64,000 nt of DNA from RGIG3077 sp964490175. Its GTDB lineage: Bacteria > Bacillota > Clostridia > Oscillospirales > Ruminococcaceae. The notes under the pieces were generated by a model. The model had not been told where the DNA came from. It saw only the letters and a program-made list of their open reading frames with translations, and ran no database searches. The stretch lies in the NCBI GenBank assembly GCA_964490175.1, contig CAZBAI010000004.1:1-64000 (forward strand), read 5' to 3'. Shown here in pieces: positions 26,489 through 35,961 of this stretch (position 1 is its first letter; the number at the start of each line of letters is the position of its first letter). A program made the position numbers and the translations under genes.

Positions 26489-27973
26489 ATGAGTAAAATC
26501 GGTTTTGACAATGACAAATACCTAAAGCTGCAATCCGAATGTATAAGAGAGCGCATTTCGCAATTCGGCGGAAAGCTCTATCTTGAATTTGGCGGAAAGC
26601 TTTTTGACGATTATCATGCTTCAAGAGTTTTGCCCGGCTTTAAGCCCGACAGCAAATTGCAGATGATGATGCAATTGAAAGATGAAATTGAAATTGTAAT
26701 CGCCATAAATGCGGCTGATATCGAAAAGAACAAAATCAGAGGCGATTTGGGCATTACATACGATACAGATACACTGCGCCTTATCGGGATTTTCAGGGAC
26801 AAGGGTTTGCTTGTCGGAAGCGTTGTTTTAACTCGCTTTGCAGGGCAGGAAGCGGCTGTTAAGTTCAAGGAACGGCTGGAATCATTGGGCATTAGAGTTT
26901 ACAAGCACTACCACATCGAGGGCTACCCCTCAAATCTTGCAAAAATCATCAGCGATGAGGGATACGGCATAAATGAATATATCGAAACCTCACGTCGGCT
27001 TGTTTTGGTAACGGCTCCCGGGCCGGGCAGCGGTAAAATGGCAACCTGCCTTTCGCAGCTTTATCAAGACCACAAACGGGGAATAAACGCCGGCTACGCC
27101 AAATTTGAAACCTTCCCGATATGGAATTTGCCGCTGCGCCACCCTGTCAATATTGCTTATGAATCGGCTACTGCCGATTTGAACGATATCAATATGATTG
27201 ATCCGTTCCACCTTGAAGCTTACGGAAAAACCGCCGTAAACTATAACCGTGATGTTGAAATTTTCCCCGTACTGAACAATATTTTTGAAAAAATCATGGG
27301 CAAATCGCCCTACAAATCGCCTACGGATATGGGCGTTAATATGGCGGGTTGCTGCATTGTCGATGACGAGGCTGTGCAAAACGCCGCAAAACAGGAAATT
27401 ATACGGCGATATTACTCGGCGCTTTGCCAAAAAAAGCAGGGCAACGTCACAGCCGATGAGGTTTATGAGCATGAGCTTTTGATGAAGCAGGCAACATTAA
27501 CCTCGGCGGATCGTCCTGTAATTGAAAAAGCGCTCGAAAAAGCGCATCAAACCGACCAGCCGGCAGCTGCAATTGAGTTGCCCGACGGAACAATCGTCAC
27601 AGGCAAAACCACCGATTTACTCGGCGCTTCTTCTGCAATGCTGCTTAACGCACTTAAAGTTCTTGCCGGTATTGATGATGATGCATTGCTCATTTCGAGG
27701 AGTGTTCTCGAACCGATTCAGCACCTCAAGGTTGATCATCTCGGCAACACAAATCCCAGACTTCACACCGACGAAACCTTAATTGCACTCTCTATGAGTG
27801 CCGCAACCGACCCGACTGCCGAACGTGCAATGGAACAGCTTGGAAATCTTCGGGGATGCGAAGCGCATTCAAGCGTTATTCTTTCAAATGTTGATGAGCG
27901 TGTTATGAAACGCCTTGGCATAAATCTCACTTGCGAACCACAATATCAAAGCAACAAGTTATATCAAATATAA
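26489..27973 (+). CDS. DUF1846 family protein
   Basis: A 494-residue cytoplasmic protein, the normal length for DUF1846. ATG at 26489 follows GAGG. The start MSKIGFDNDKYLKLQSECI, the LTAPGPGSGKMATCLSQL loop (a P-loop-like nucleotide site) and TFPIWNLPLRHPVN are characteristic. The family is widespread in Firmicutes and often strongly conserved, yet its reaction is not established as far as I know. Monocistronic, with a consensus promoter and strong terminator, suggesting steady expression. Confidence 0.93.
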   Translation: MSKIGFDNDKYLKLQSECIRERISQFGGKLYLEFGGKLFDDYHASRVLPGFKPDSKLQMMMQLKDEIEIVIAINAADIEKNKIRGDLGITYDTDTLRLIGIFRDKGLLVGSVVLTRFAGQEAAVKFKERLESLGIRVYKHYHIEGYPSNLAKIISDEGYGINEYIETSRRLVLVTAPGPGSGKMATCLSQLYQDHKRGINAGYAKFETFPIWNLPLRHPVNIAYESATADLNDINMIDPFHLEAYGKTAVNYNRDVEIFPVLNNIFEKIMGKSPYKSPTDMGVNMAGCCIVDDEAVQNAAKQEIIRRYYSALCQKKQGNVTADEVYEHELLMKQATLTSADRPVIEKALEKAHQTDQPAAAIELPDGTIVTGKTTDLLGASSAMLLNALKVLAGIDDDALLISRSVLEPIQHLKVDHLGNTNPRLHTDETLIALSMSAATDPTAERAMEQLGNLRGCEAHSSVILSNVDERVMKRLGINLTCEPQYQSNKLYQI

Positions 27974-27976
27974 GCA

Positions 27977-28012
27977 AAAAGGGCGTCATTGCAAAAAATG
28001 ATGCCCTTTAAA
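27977..28012 (+). terminator. Terminator of the DUF1846 gene
   Basis: AAAGGGCGTCATT pairs with AATGATGCCCTTT (one mismatch) around a short A-rich loop, just after the stop codon. Confidence 0.8.
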
Positions 28013-28028
28013 TATAGTATGCAAAATA

Positions 28029-28068
28029 TAAAAAAAACACGGGCAAGCGCTACTTGTCCGTGATTTTT
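28029..28068 (-). terminator. Terminator of the sugar ABC operon
   Basis: CACGGGCAAG (28038-28047) pairs with CTTGTCCGTG (28053-28062); on the minus strand it is followed by a run of seven or more T. It lies just after the last permease gene. Confidence 0.85.
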
Positions 28069-28081
28069 CAAAAGAAGCCGA

Positions 28082-29014
28082 TTATTCTTTTACGCCGCCG
28101 GCTGTAACGCCGCCGATGATAAATTTAGAAAGAATAATGTAAACAACAATCATAGGCACTACCGAAAGCGAAATTGCAAGCCATGAAGCACTGGCGTATG
28201 CAGCCTGCTGTCTGTTATTGCTGACAGATGAAATCATCATCGGCAAGGTCTTTGCTTTGCTGTTGTTAGAAAGAAGAATTGAGGGTGTGTAGAGGTCGTT
28301 CCACTTAGAAACAAAAGCGAAGATTGACTGAATTGCAATAGCCGGTTTCATAATGGGAAGTGCTATTGTGAAGAAAGTTCTGAACTCGCTTGAGCCGTCG
28401 ATACGACCTGCTTCGACAAGGTCGAGCGGGAACGTAGACTTCATATACTGGCGCATAAAGAACACGATTGCAGGAGCGGCAATTGCAGGCAAAATTACCC
28501 ACAAAATGTTGCCGTGAATCATAAGCTGTTCGTTGCCTGTGATGTCGATAAGAATCTTATTGAGCTTATAGATAACCTGCGAATAACCTGTTGTTGTAAC
28601 AGTTGCGGGAACCATCATAACAGCAAGGATAAATGTATAAGCAGGGGTTTTAAGCTTGTAATCATACACAACAAGACCATATGCTGTAAGGCATGAGAAG
28701 AAAATTGTAAAAATTGTGCTGGGGATTGTGATAACAAGGCTGTTTTTAAATCCGAGCGCAATATCTGCAGTCAGCTTAAATTCATCATTGAAGAGCAACT
28801 CCCAGTTATCTTTAAAGTGAGTGCTGGGAAGGAATGAAACAACCTGACCTGCAATCTCTATGTGGTTTCTTGTAGAGTTGATAATCAGAAAATAAATCGG
28901 AAGAATGCATATAATTGATATAATCACCAATAATATGAAAATCAAAATTGACTTAGCGCGCTTTGAAGCGGTATAGCTCTTAGAGTTATCACCGTACATG
29001 CTTTTCATACTCAT
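28082..29014 (-). CDS. Sugar ABC transporter permease (MalG type)
   Basis: A 310-residue inner permease with six predicted membrane segments. The loop that docks the ATPase is visible as EAGRIDGSSEFRTFFTIALPIMKPA. The N-terminal charged tail and ILPIYFLIINSTRNH start are typical of the MalG/CUT1 type. It overlaps the other permease gene by four bases (ATGA). The exact sugar is unknown; a plant oligosaccharide is likely given the glycanases nearby. Confidence 0.92.
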   Translation of the reverse strand: MSMKSMYGDNSKSYTASKRAKSILIFILLVIISIICILPIYFLIINSTRNHIEIAGQVVSFLPSTHFKDNWELLFNDEFKLTADIALGFKNSLVITIPSTIFTIFFSCLTAYGLVVYDYKLKTPAYTFILAVMMVPATVTTTGYSQVIYKLNKILIDITGNEQLMIHGNILWVILPAIAAPAIVFFMRQYMKSTFPLDLVEAGRIDGSSEFRTFFTIALPIMKPAIAIQSIFAFVSKWNDLYTPSILLSNNSKAKTLPMMISSVSNNRQQAAYASASWLAISLSVVPMIVVYIILSKFIIGGVTAGGVKE

Positions 29015-30063
29015 ATGCCGAAATCCCCCAATCCCTTTGCTCTTGCCTTTGCCTGAGCTTTAAGTTTTTTAAGCTGTTTTTTCTTTCTGATTTCGTCTTT
29101 ATCACGATACATATAGAATACAACAGCACCGAGGAGTGCAGTAATGATAAACAATGTAACGGAAATTGCACCCGCATAGCCGTAATTGAACTTGTTATAG
29201 TGGTTAGAAATAGTGAAAGTAACGGTACGGAGAGTGAGAATAGGTTCGCCGCCGACCGCACCGAGAATTGTCGGAACGTCATACATCTGCAAGCCACCGA
29301 TGAGCGATGTAATAAGAGTATAAAGCATCATAGGCTTGAGAAGAGGAAGAGTAACCTTGAAGAAAACCTGACGGCTGTTTGCTCCGTCGATATCGGCTGC
29401 TTCAAAGAGTGATTCGCTAATGCCCATAATACCGGACATAAGCATGAGTGTGGTATTACCGAACCACATCCAGCATTGCATGAACCAAACGAGCTTAACA
29501 GCGTTACCTACGTTGAAAAGACCGCCGCTAACGGAGAGGAACTTTACAGGCTCCAATCCGATTTTTTCAAGCACCTGGTTGGCGGCACATGAATCCGCAT
29601 TGGAAAACATTGCGCCGAAAAGTGCGGCAACAGAAGCCGCTGTGATAATATTGGGCATATAAACAATAACTTTAAACACGCCCTTACCGCTGATTTTAAT
29701 TTTGGAATCAGTAAACCAAACTGCCAAAAGCAGTGAAAGAAGAATTTGCGGAATAAAATTGCCTATCCAAAGGACAACAGTATTCTTGAATGCTTCAACA
29801 AATTTATTATGTACGGCAACGTGACCGAAATTACCGTCACCGCCGAACAAAACAATATCAAAGTTTTTCAGGCCGTTGAAAACCTGATCAGTTAAAAGAA
29901 TGCTCTTACCTGTTTCTGCTGTTTTGGTAAATGCCATTATGAAAACTTGAATAAGAGGCAAAAGAGAAAAAATAAAATAAAAAATAAAAAATGGCGCAAT
30001 AAACATGTAGCCATACTTAGCATAGCTTATGGATTTAACGCCGCCTTTAGAAGTTGACGCCAT
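29011..30063 (-). CDS. Sugar ABC transporter permease (MalF type)
   Basis: A 350-residue permease partner. ATG at 30063 has GAGGGTG before it. Six to seven membrane segments start at YMFIAPFFIFYFIFSLLPL; the docking loop is EAADIDGANSRQVFFKVTLPLLKP. The C-terminus is strongly basic (KKKQLKKLKAQAKARAKG). It forms the channel together with the MalG-type protein. No ATP-binding gene is present in the operon, so it must share an ATPase such as MsmX encoded elsewhere. Confidence 0.92.
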   Translation of the reverse strand: MASTSKGGVKSISYAKYGYMFIAPFFIFYFIFSLLPLIQVFIMAFTKTAETGKSILLTDQVFNGLKNFDIVLFGGDGNFGHVAVHNKFVEAFKNTVVLWIGNFIPQILLSLLLAVWFTDSKIKISGKGVFKVIVYMPNIITAASVAALFGAMFSNADSCAANQVLEKIGLEPVKFLSVSGGLFNVGNAVKLVWFMQCWMWFGNTTLMLMSGIMGISESLFEAADIDGANSRQVFFKVTLPLLKPMMLYTLITSLIGGLQMYDVPTILGAVGGEPILTLRTVTFTISNHYNKFNYGYAGAISVTLFIITALLGAVVFYMYRDKDEIRKKKQLKKLKAQAKARAKGLGDFGI

Positions 30064-30104
30064 TTTAACACACCCTCTCAAAAAAATGCGAATGTCAATA
30101 TATG

Positions 30105-30130
30105 CCTATGGAGCATAAAAGCTCCATAGG
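30105..30130 (-). repeat. Intercistronic hairpin between binding protein and permease genes
   Basis: A perfect 10-bp inverted repeat (CCTATGGAGC and GCTCCATAGG) with a 6-base loop and no T run, in the gap after the solute-binding protein gene. In sugar ABC operons such hairpins often stabilise the upstream mRNA, so that more binding protein than permease is made. Confidence 0.7.
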
Positions 30131-30176
30131 CCATATCGATTCGTTATTCAATCAAACAATGCAACGATTGGAATAA

Positions 30177-31604
30177 TTAGTCCCAATTGAGCTCGTCAGC
30201 ATATGTTTCAGCAACAGCTGCCTGGAAAGACTCTTCCCACTCAGCAGCATCGCCCTTGCAGTAGTTTGTAACTGCTGTAAGGAATGCAGACTTGATTGTA
30301 GCATCCTTCTCTGTTACAAGACCGTCCATAGAGATCTGAGGAGCAATTTCAGCAAATAATGCGAACTGATCCTGACCGCCGAGGAGAGAGTTGGAGTTTG
30401 TACCGTCTTCAACGATCTTGCCCATTACGTTCTTGTTGTTTACGAAGTCACCGGTTGCGAGAGCATATTCATACATGCACTGCTCGTTTACAGTGAAAGA
30501 CTTGATGAAGTCGCCTGCCATGCCCTTGTTGTCAGCATTCTTGCCAACGCAAAGGAATGTGCCGCCCCAAGAATAAGCCTGAGGACCTGCGATGAGTGTC
30601 CAGTTGCCTGTTTCACCCTGCCAGCCTTCGAGCTGTCCGCCAACTTCCTTAACGCACCATGTGCAAGCGAAGAAGCCGAGAGCCTTACCGTTCTGACCCA
30701 TAGGAGCCCAGTCATCGGACCACTGGTTGATGTTAGCGTCAACATAACCGTTGTCAACAAGTTCCTTAGCGAGGTCAACGAAGCCTGCAGCTTCACCAAC
30801 GTTAAGCTTGTTTTCGGAAGTAACCCAAGCTTCGGATCTGTTTGTAGCATAAACCTGCCACAAACCGCCGAGTGTAGGACAAATGTAAACTTCGCCGTTT
30901 GTTGCATCCTTGAGCTCAGCAGCTGTAGCCTTGAATGCATCCCAATCCTTCATCTTTTCCTGCATAGCATCGCCGGATGTAACGCCAAGGTGCTCTTCAG
31001 CAAGAGCATTGTTGTAAACATAACCGCCGGGTGTAGCCTGGAAAGAAGAAGCATAAAGCTCGCCGGGAGCTGTACCGATAGCAACTGTGTAGCTGAACTG
31101 GTTAGCAAGGTCAGCCTCGGTGATGCCTACCTCGGAGAGAGGAAGTGCATATGTATCCTTAGCGTACTTGAGAACCCAGTCAACGTCGCACATAAATACG
31201 TCAACGTCGTTACCGCCGAGGATGTAAGCATCATACTTTGTAGCAGCATCGCCGCCGCTCTCAGCAACGAGTTCGATATTAACATTGTCGTTGCCGGACT
31301 TTTCTGTGTAAACGTCAATCATAGCCTTTGCATCGTCAGCAGTCCAGGAAATGATTGTCATTGTGCCTTCTTCGGATACGTAGTCAATTGTGTCTGTTGA
31401 AAGTTCAACACCTGTTGCAACGCTATCTCCCTTTGAAGAATCGTCAGAAGACTCAGCGTCGGATGAAGCATCGCTTGATGCATTGGATGAATTAGCTGCG
31501 CTACTTGAGCTGCTGGAATCTTCGTCATCACCGCAAGCTGCGAATGAAACGGAAGTGATAGCAAGAGCTGCAAGAAGTGCAAGCGTTCTCTTAAGTGTGC
31601 TCAT
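30177..31604 (-). CDS. Sugar ABC transporter solute-binding lipoprotein
   Basis: A 475-residue extracellular binding protein. Residues 1-22 are a lipoprotein signal peptide with lipobox FAAC, so Cys is lipidated and anchored. Residues 25-65 form a Ser/Asp-rich flexible linker. The rest is a CUT1-type binding fold with TIISWTADDAKAMIDVYTEKSG at the start and a long C-terminal lobe. GGAGG-type site precedes the ATG. Codon use is that of a strongly expressed gene. Ligand unknown. Confidence 0.92.
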   Translation of the reverse strand: MSTLKRTLALLAALAITSVSFAACGDDEDSSSSSSAANSSNASSDASSDAESSDDSSKGDSVATGVELSTDTIDYVSEEGTMTIISWTADDAKAMIDVYTEKSGNDNVNIELVAESGGDAATKYDAYILGGNDVDVFMCDVDWVLKYAKDTYALPLSEVGITEADLANQFSYTVAIGTAPGELYASSFQATPGGYVYNNALAEEHLGVTSGDAMQEKMKDWDAFKATAAELKDATNGEVYICPTLGGLWQVYATNRSEAWVTSENKLNVGEAAGFVDLAKELVDNGYVDANINQWSDDWAPMGQNGKALGFFACTWCVKEVGGQLEGWQGETGNWTLIAGPQAYSWGGTFLCVGKNADNKGMAGDFIKSFTVNEQCMYEYALATGDFVNNKNVMGKIVEDGTNSNSLLGGQDQFALFAEIAPQISMDGLVTEKDATIKSAFLTAVTNYCKGDAAEWEESFQAAVAETYADELNWD

Positions 31605-31999
31605 TGTAATTTCCTCCTTAAAATTAGGTGCCGTACCGTTTTGATACGGCGGTTTAATAGTGAATTTTGCGTTTGAGCACCATATGAACTATGTATATGG
31701 GCGCAAAAATCACTTTAGTACGTTTATAATAGCGTACCGTGCAAAAAAAGTCAATGCTTTTATGCGATTTTAATTTTTTTAGGGCGTTTTGCACATATTT
31801 TTCGTCATCGATTTGTGCAACTTGCCATCAAATATTACAATTTGATAACAAAAACCGCCGCAAAACTAACACAAAGGTATCAAACCAAGCATAATCGCCG
31901 CTTTTTTTGCTGTGCTTTCAATATAACATCAACGTCAAAAAAAGGCAATAGTTTTTGTCGCATTGTGATAATTCTGCAATATTTCTTGTTCAAAACGCA
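31605..31999. other. Intergenic region upstream of the sugar-binding protein gene
   Basis: It holds the binding-protein leader (31605-31725) with a small hairpin of GCCGTA/TACGGC at 31630-31650 and the promoter at 31726-31754. The part from 31755 to 31999 is AT-rich, and I see no gene, repeat or clear site in it. Confidence 0.6.
31726..31754 (-). promoter_or_regulatory. Promoter of the sugar ABC operon
   Basis: Minus strand TTGACT (31749-31754), 17-base spacer, TATTAT (31726-31731). The leader to the start codon is about 115 bases. Confidence 0.75.
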
Positions 32000-32045
32000 C
32001 AAATGCAAAGCGGATTTTTTGTTAAAATCTCTCGCTTTGCATTTG
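32000..32045 (-). terminator. Terminator-like hairpin after asnB
   Basis: A perfect 13-bp stem (CAAATGCAAAGCG at 32000-32012 with its complement at 32033-32045) encloses a second small stem, GATTTT/AAAATC. The T run on the minus strand is weak (GCGTTTTG), so it may end transcription or stabilise the mRNA end. Confidence 0.6.
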
Positions 32046-32064
32046 CATTTGTAACCGTCACGTT

Positions 32065-33912
32065 TTAATTTAATACAAAAAACTGCTCATACCAAAGAAT
32101 AAATGTGTAGATTGTCCAGATTTTTTTCATATTGTGAGCCTTGCCGGATTTATGCTCTTCAAGAAGTTTCAAAGCCTCGCTTTGGTTAAAAAACATCGGG
32201 CAATATTTACCCTCAAATTTTTCTTTCACCATATTATAATACTTATCCTGCATAAGCCAATCGCTCAGTGGGCTGGGAAATCCGAGTTTTTTCTTAAAGG
32301 CTGTTCTTTCCGGAATTTGCTCGGCTGCGGCATTTCGCAAAGCGACTTTTGTGACATCGCCCTTAACCCTGCAATTTGTCGGCAGTTTCATCGCCAATTC
32401 AAGTACTTCCTTATCCAAAAACGGAACACGAAGCTCAAGCGAATTTGCCATGCTCATTCTGTCCGCTTTTTGCAGAATATCAAAAGCCATCCACGTGTGA
32501 ATATCGACATATTGATATTGCGTCGGCTCATCAAGGCAGCTTACCTTATCGAAATACGGCTTTGTATATTCGCTCGGGTCTTTGGCGTCAATATTTTTCG
32601 CAAGATATTTGGCACGCTCGCTCTCACTGAAAACATAGTTATTGCGCATAAATCTGCGATAAATCGGCTGTCCGCCGGCTGTTGCGAAATGCTTGCCCTT
32701 AAATTGCGGCATAACGCTTGCCGCACCGCTTATTGCTTTTCTGATAAATTTCGGCACTCTGCGGCAGTAGTTATCAAAATGCATACCAGCAAGATACATC
32801 GGATATCCGCCGAAAAGCTCGTCTGCCCCCTCGCCGGAGAGCACGACCTTGACATATTTTGCGGCGTTTTTTGCCAAGAAGAAAAGCGGCACTTCGGACG
32901 GATTAGGCAGCGGTTCGTCCATATAATACTGAATTATGGGCGAATACTGAAAATATTCATCTGCCGAAACTTTATTGGATATGTTGGGCACGCCTACTGT
33001 TTGCGAAAACTCCTGCGCATATGAAAGCTCGCTGTATTTTTCCTCGCTGTATCCGACTGAAAACGTTTTTACATCTTTGGTTACCTTTGAAACTTCCTTT
33101 ACAACATAGCTTGAATCGATTCCGCTTGAAAGAAAGCAGCCGACTTCGACATCGCTGATTTTATGCGCTTCAACCGACTTTGTAAACTCCTGCGCAATCA
33201 GTTTTTCCCACTGCGAAAGCGTTTTGGTGTTGTCGATATCATATTTTATATCATAGTACTTTGAAATTTCCATATTGCCGTTGTGCCACTTAAAGCAATG
33301 ACCGCCGAGCAATTTGTAAACGTTTTTAAACATCGTTTCCTCATCGGGAATATACTCAAAGCACATATAATCGGGCAAGCGTGCTTCGTTTACCTCTTTT
33401 ACAAAATCAGGGTGTTCCAAAAAGCTCTTTATCTCCGACCCAAAAAGGAAACTGCCGTTTCCGTTATAATAATAAAAGGGCTTTATGCCGAATATATCTC
33501 TGGCTCCGAAAAGCTCTTGCTTTACGTTATCCCAAATAACAAAAGCATACATACCCCTAAGCTTTGTCAAAAGCTTCTCGCCCCACTGTTCATAACCATG
33601 GAGCAAAACTTCGCTGTCCGCATTGGTTTTAAAGGTGTGCCCTGCCTGTTCAAGTTCTTTTCTCAAAAGCTTGAAATTATATATTTCGCCGTTAAAGGTC
33701 AGCACTTTTGTACCGTCCTCATTGGTCATCGGCTGTCTGCCGCCCTCAAGGTCGATAATGCTAAGGCGGCGAAAGCCCAAAGCGCATTTTTCGTCCACAT
33801 AATAGTCGACCATATCGGGTCCTCTGTGGATTATCCTATCGGACATTTTTTTTACGATTTCATGGTTGTTTCTTTTTAAATCAGTAACGATAAATCCGGT
33901 AAATCCGCACAT
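32065..33912 (-). CDS. asnB: Asparagine synthase (glutamine-hydrolysing), possibly cell-wall D-Asp amidating (AsnH-like)
   Basis: A 615-residue two-domain enzyme. Cys2 (MCGFTGF) is the glutaminase nucleophile, with IIHRGPD, NGEIYN and LGFRRLSIID in the Ntn domain. The synthase half has the ATP motif SSGIDSSYV and LSGEGADELFGGYPMY. It belongs to the 615-630-residue Firmicutes group. It lies 63 bases after the racemase-family gene in the same direction without a clear terminator between. In Lactococcus lactis an asparagine-synthase-like protein (AsnH) amidates the D-Asp of the peptidoglycan cross-bridge; that role here is inference from context. Ordinary L-asparagine synthesis is the alternative. 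Confidence 0.92.
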   Translation of the reverse strand: MCGFTGFIVTDLKRNNHEIVKKMSDRIIHRGPDMVDYYVDEKCALGFRRLSIIDLEGGRQPMTNEDGTKVLTFNGEIYNFKLLRKELEQAGHTFKTNADSEVLLHGYEQWGEKLLTKLRGMYAFVIWDNVKQELFGARDIFGIKPFYYYNGNGSFLFGSEIKSFLEHPDFVKEVNEARLPDYMCFEYIPDEETMFKNVYKLLGGHCFKWHNGNMEISKYYDIKYDIDNTKTLSQWEKLIAQEFTKSVEAHKISDVEVGCFLSSGIDSSYVVKEVSKVTKDVKTFSVGYSEEKYSELSYAQEFSQTVGVPNISNKVSADEYFQYSPIIQYYMDEPLPNPSEVPLFFLAKNAAKYVKVVLSGEGADELFGGYPMYLAGMHFDNYCRRVPKFIRKAISGAASVMPQFKGKHFATAGGQPIYRRFMRNNYVFSESERAKYLAKNIDAKDPSEYTKPYFDKVSCLDEPTQYQYVDIHTWMAFDILQKADRMSMANSLELRVPFLDKEVLELAMKLPTNCRVKGDVTKVALRNAAAEQIPERTAFKKKLGFPSPLSDWLMQDKYYNMVKEKFEGKYCPMFFNQSEALKLLEEHKSGKAHNMKKIWTIYTFILWYEQFFVLN

Positions 33913-33975
33913 ATCACATCTCCGTTCCGGCGCATTTAAAGATTTATTTTTGCGCCATTAAATATACAGTGTCGT

Positions 33976-34710
33976 TTAAAAAGGCACGGCAAGCACTGCG
34001 TATTCTCGCTTTAAATTTGCGTTGCACATCAAAAGCGCTTTGCAGGCAAGCGCCTCCATAGCGTCGATGTATCCTTTGCCCAAGCTGTTGTCACGCTTTA
34101 TCAGCGAAAGCTCGGTGCAGCCCAATATATTGCACTGTGCACCCTTTGAGCGCAGATTATCGCTTGCGGCTTTGAAATTATCCATATTGACGGGCTTGCC
34201 GGTCTTAACATCATCATATATCACCGACATCACGAGCGACTGCTCATATTCATCGGGCACGACAACGCTTATACCGTATTTTTCAAGTGCATTTTGAAAA
34301 AGCCGGGTTTTCAAAGTCCCGTCGGTAGCCATAATACCGGCGCATTTTATGTTTCCGGCACAAAGCTGCTTTGCCGTTTCCTCCACAATATTCAAAAGCG
34401 GAACGGATATTTCGCTTTGAATTTTGTCGTGAAAGCTGTGTGCGGTAATGCACGGCATAGCAAGGCAGCAGCAATTAAGCGCTTCAAGCTGCTTTGCCGT
34501 TTGCAAAAGCATCGGCACGGGAGAATCGTTTGAGAGTCCTATCAAAAACGCAGTTCTGTCCGGCGTTTTCGGTCGGCTTATCAAAATCGAATCCGGGTGA
34601 TGCTGGTCACACTTCGCATCGCAAAGTTTTGTAAAAAGTTCCAAAAAATATGCGCTTGCAAGCGGTCCAAGCCCGCCTATAATGCCTAAAGTTTTCGTTT
34701 CTTCGTTCAT
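33976..34710 (-). CDS. Aspartate/glutamate racemase family protein, probably aspartate racemase
   Basis: A 244-residue cofactor-independent racemase. ATG at 34710 overlaps the preceding stop (ATGA). It opens with KTLGIIGGLGPLASAYF, the signature of the aspartate racemase branch. The two catalytic cysteines are present: MPCITAHSF, where Ile takes the place of the usual Asn, and ILGCTEL. It would make D-aspartate for the ATP-grasp ligase encoded just upstream; Enterococcus faecium has an equivalent ligase-racemase pair for its D-Asp cross-bridge. Confidence 0.85.
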   Translation of the reverse strand: MNEETKTLGIIGGLGPLASAYFLELFTKLCDAKCDQHHPDSILISRPKTPDRTAFLIGLSNDSPVPMLLQTAKQLEALNCCCLAMPCITAHSFHDKIQSEISVPLLNIVEETAKQLCAGNIKCAGIMATDGTLKTRLFQNALEKYGISVVVPDEYEQSLVMSVIYDDVKTGKPVNMDNFKAASDNLRSKGAQCNILGCTELSLIKRDNSLGKGYIDAMEALACKALLMCNANLKREYAVLAVPF

Positions 34711-35930
34711 CTCAAGCCCTTGTTTCCGAAGCTTTGCTTGTATTTTTTGATATAGTTCATTTGATTTAAGCAATAGCGCAGCGTGCGCATAAATCCTCTG
34801 TCCTTGCCATAATAAAGCGAACGGCAAATTTTGCCTTGTTTTATCAGTTCTCTCGCCTGCTGCTTAACGTTTTCATCGCCGACATATTTAAAAATAACGC
34901 TTTTGGGGATTATCGTCCACAAAACCTTTTTGTCGGCAATCACCGTATCGTACTTTTTGCCGTAAATAACGTCATCGACAAGAAATTTTGCAAGATTAAA
35001 TCCGCCTGCGGTAACAAAAAAGCTGCTTCTGCCCTGTCGCAGATTCATCTCAAACAGCTTATATTTACCGTCCCTTTTGTCTAACTTCATATCAAAATTC
35101 GCAAAACCTATATATCCGACGCTTTCAAGAAAATTCTTCATTTTGTCGGAAAGTTCTTTGTCATACCCGTTGATAATTGCGGCATAAGAGCCTATGCCCT
35201 CCGGGGTGTGCTCCTCCAAAAGCGCATTTCCCAGCGATATAAGTCTTACCTTTTTGTCGCTGCCGCAATAGCAGTTCATAACACGCATTTGGCTGTCCTC
35301 GCCGGGGATATACTCTTGAATAATCAGCGTATCTTGATATGACGAGCCGTATATCGCATTTAAAATCGCATCAAATTCAGCCTTGTTTTCGGCAACAAAA
35401 ACCTTTTTCTTGTGCTCAAAGCGGCAATTCCAGTAAGCAACGCTGTTTGAGGGCTTTATAATAACGGGAAAATCAAACGGCAATGCAATGTCCTTATAAT
35501 TTGCGGCGGTGCATGAGGTCGTTTTCGGAAATTCAAAGCCAAATTCCTCACAAACCTTATAAAAGCTTTCTTTAATCGAAAGGCGCATTAAAAGTTCTTC
35601 GCTTATGCATTCAAATCGGTAATAATCTTTAAGCTTATCCTGATTGCGCACCAAAAGCTTTATATAATTATCGCCGCAGGGAACAAGCAAAAGCGTTTTG
35701 TTTTCAAACCTTGCGGAAAAATCAACAAGAGTTTTCACAAAAACCTCATCGTTTTCAAGCTCCGGCTCAACAATTTCAACCGAAACTATTTTGCTGTCCA
35801 TCGTTGCGGTAAGTCTGCCCTTGCCGATTGCGTATGACTTTATGCCGTATTCCTCATGAAACGACCTTGCCATACCGTATACATTAACGTCACTGCCCAG
35901 AAGAACCGGGATAAAATCTGCCTTTTCCAT
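34707..35930 (-). CDS. ATP-grasp ligase, probable D-aspartate ligase for peptidoglycan cross-bridge
   Basis: A 407-residue ATP-grasp enzyme. ATG at 35930 follows AAAAGGAC; 78 codons of open frame upstream overlap srtB and are not conserved-looking. Residues near 1-30 (FIPVLLGSDVNVYGMARSFH) and the KPSNSVAYWNCRFEHKKKVF region resemble what I recall of Aslfm, the D-aspartate ligase of Enterococcus faecium. LFEMNLRQGRSS is the metal-binding end of the ATP-grasp site. Aslfm adds D-Asp to the Lys of the stem peptide. Neighbours (sortase, racemase, asparagine synthase) fit a wall role. Another carboxylate-amine ligase activity is possible. Confidence 0.72.
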   Translation of the reverse strand: MEKADFIPVLLGSDVNVYGMARSFHEEYGIKSYAIGKGRLTATMDSKIVSVEIVEPELENDEVFVKTLVDFSARFENKTLLLVPCGDNYIKLLVRNQDKLKDYYRFECISEELLMRLSIKESFYKVCEEFGFEFPKTTSCTAANYKDIALPFDFPVIIKPSNSVAYWNCRFEHKKKVFVAENKAEFDAILNAIYGSSYQDTLIIQEYIPGEDSQMRVMNCYCGSDKKVRLISLGNALLEEHTPEGIGSYAAIINGYDKELSDKMKNFLESVGYIGFANFDMKLDKRDGKYKLFEMNLRQGRSSFFVTAGGFNLAKFLVDDVIYGKKYDTVIADKKVLWTIIPKSVIFKYVGDENVKQQARELIKQGKICRSLYYGKDRGFMRTLRYCLNQMNYIKKYKQSFGNKGLR

Positions 35931-35961
35931 TGTTTTATTATGTCCTTTTATTAAAATTTTA

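Noticed and set aside
31630..31650. A terminator or riboswitch in the binding-protein leader
   Set aside because: The stem GCCGTA/TACGGC is only 6 bp with no T run; too weak to call.
32134..33024. A 296-codon open frame on the plus strand
   Set aside because: It is antisense to asnB; the composition is that of a reversed coding frame.
33976..34710. An inactive racemase because of the altered first motif
   Set aside because: Both catalytic cysteines are present; only the Asn after the first is replaced by Ile.
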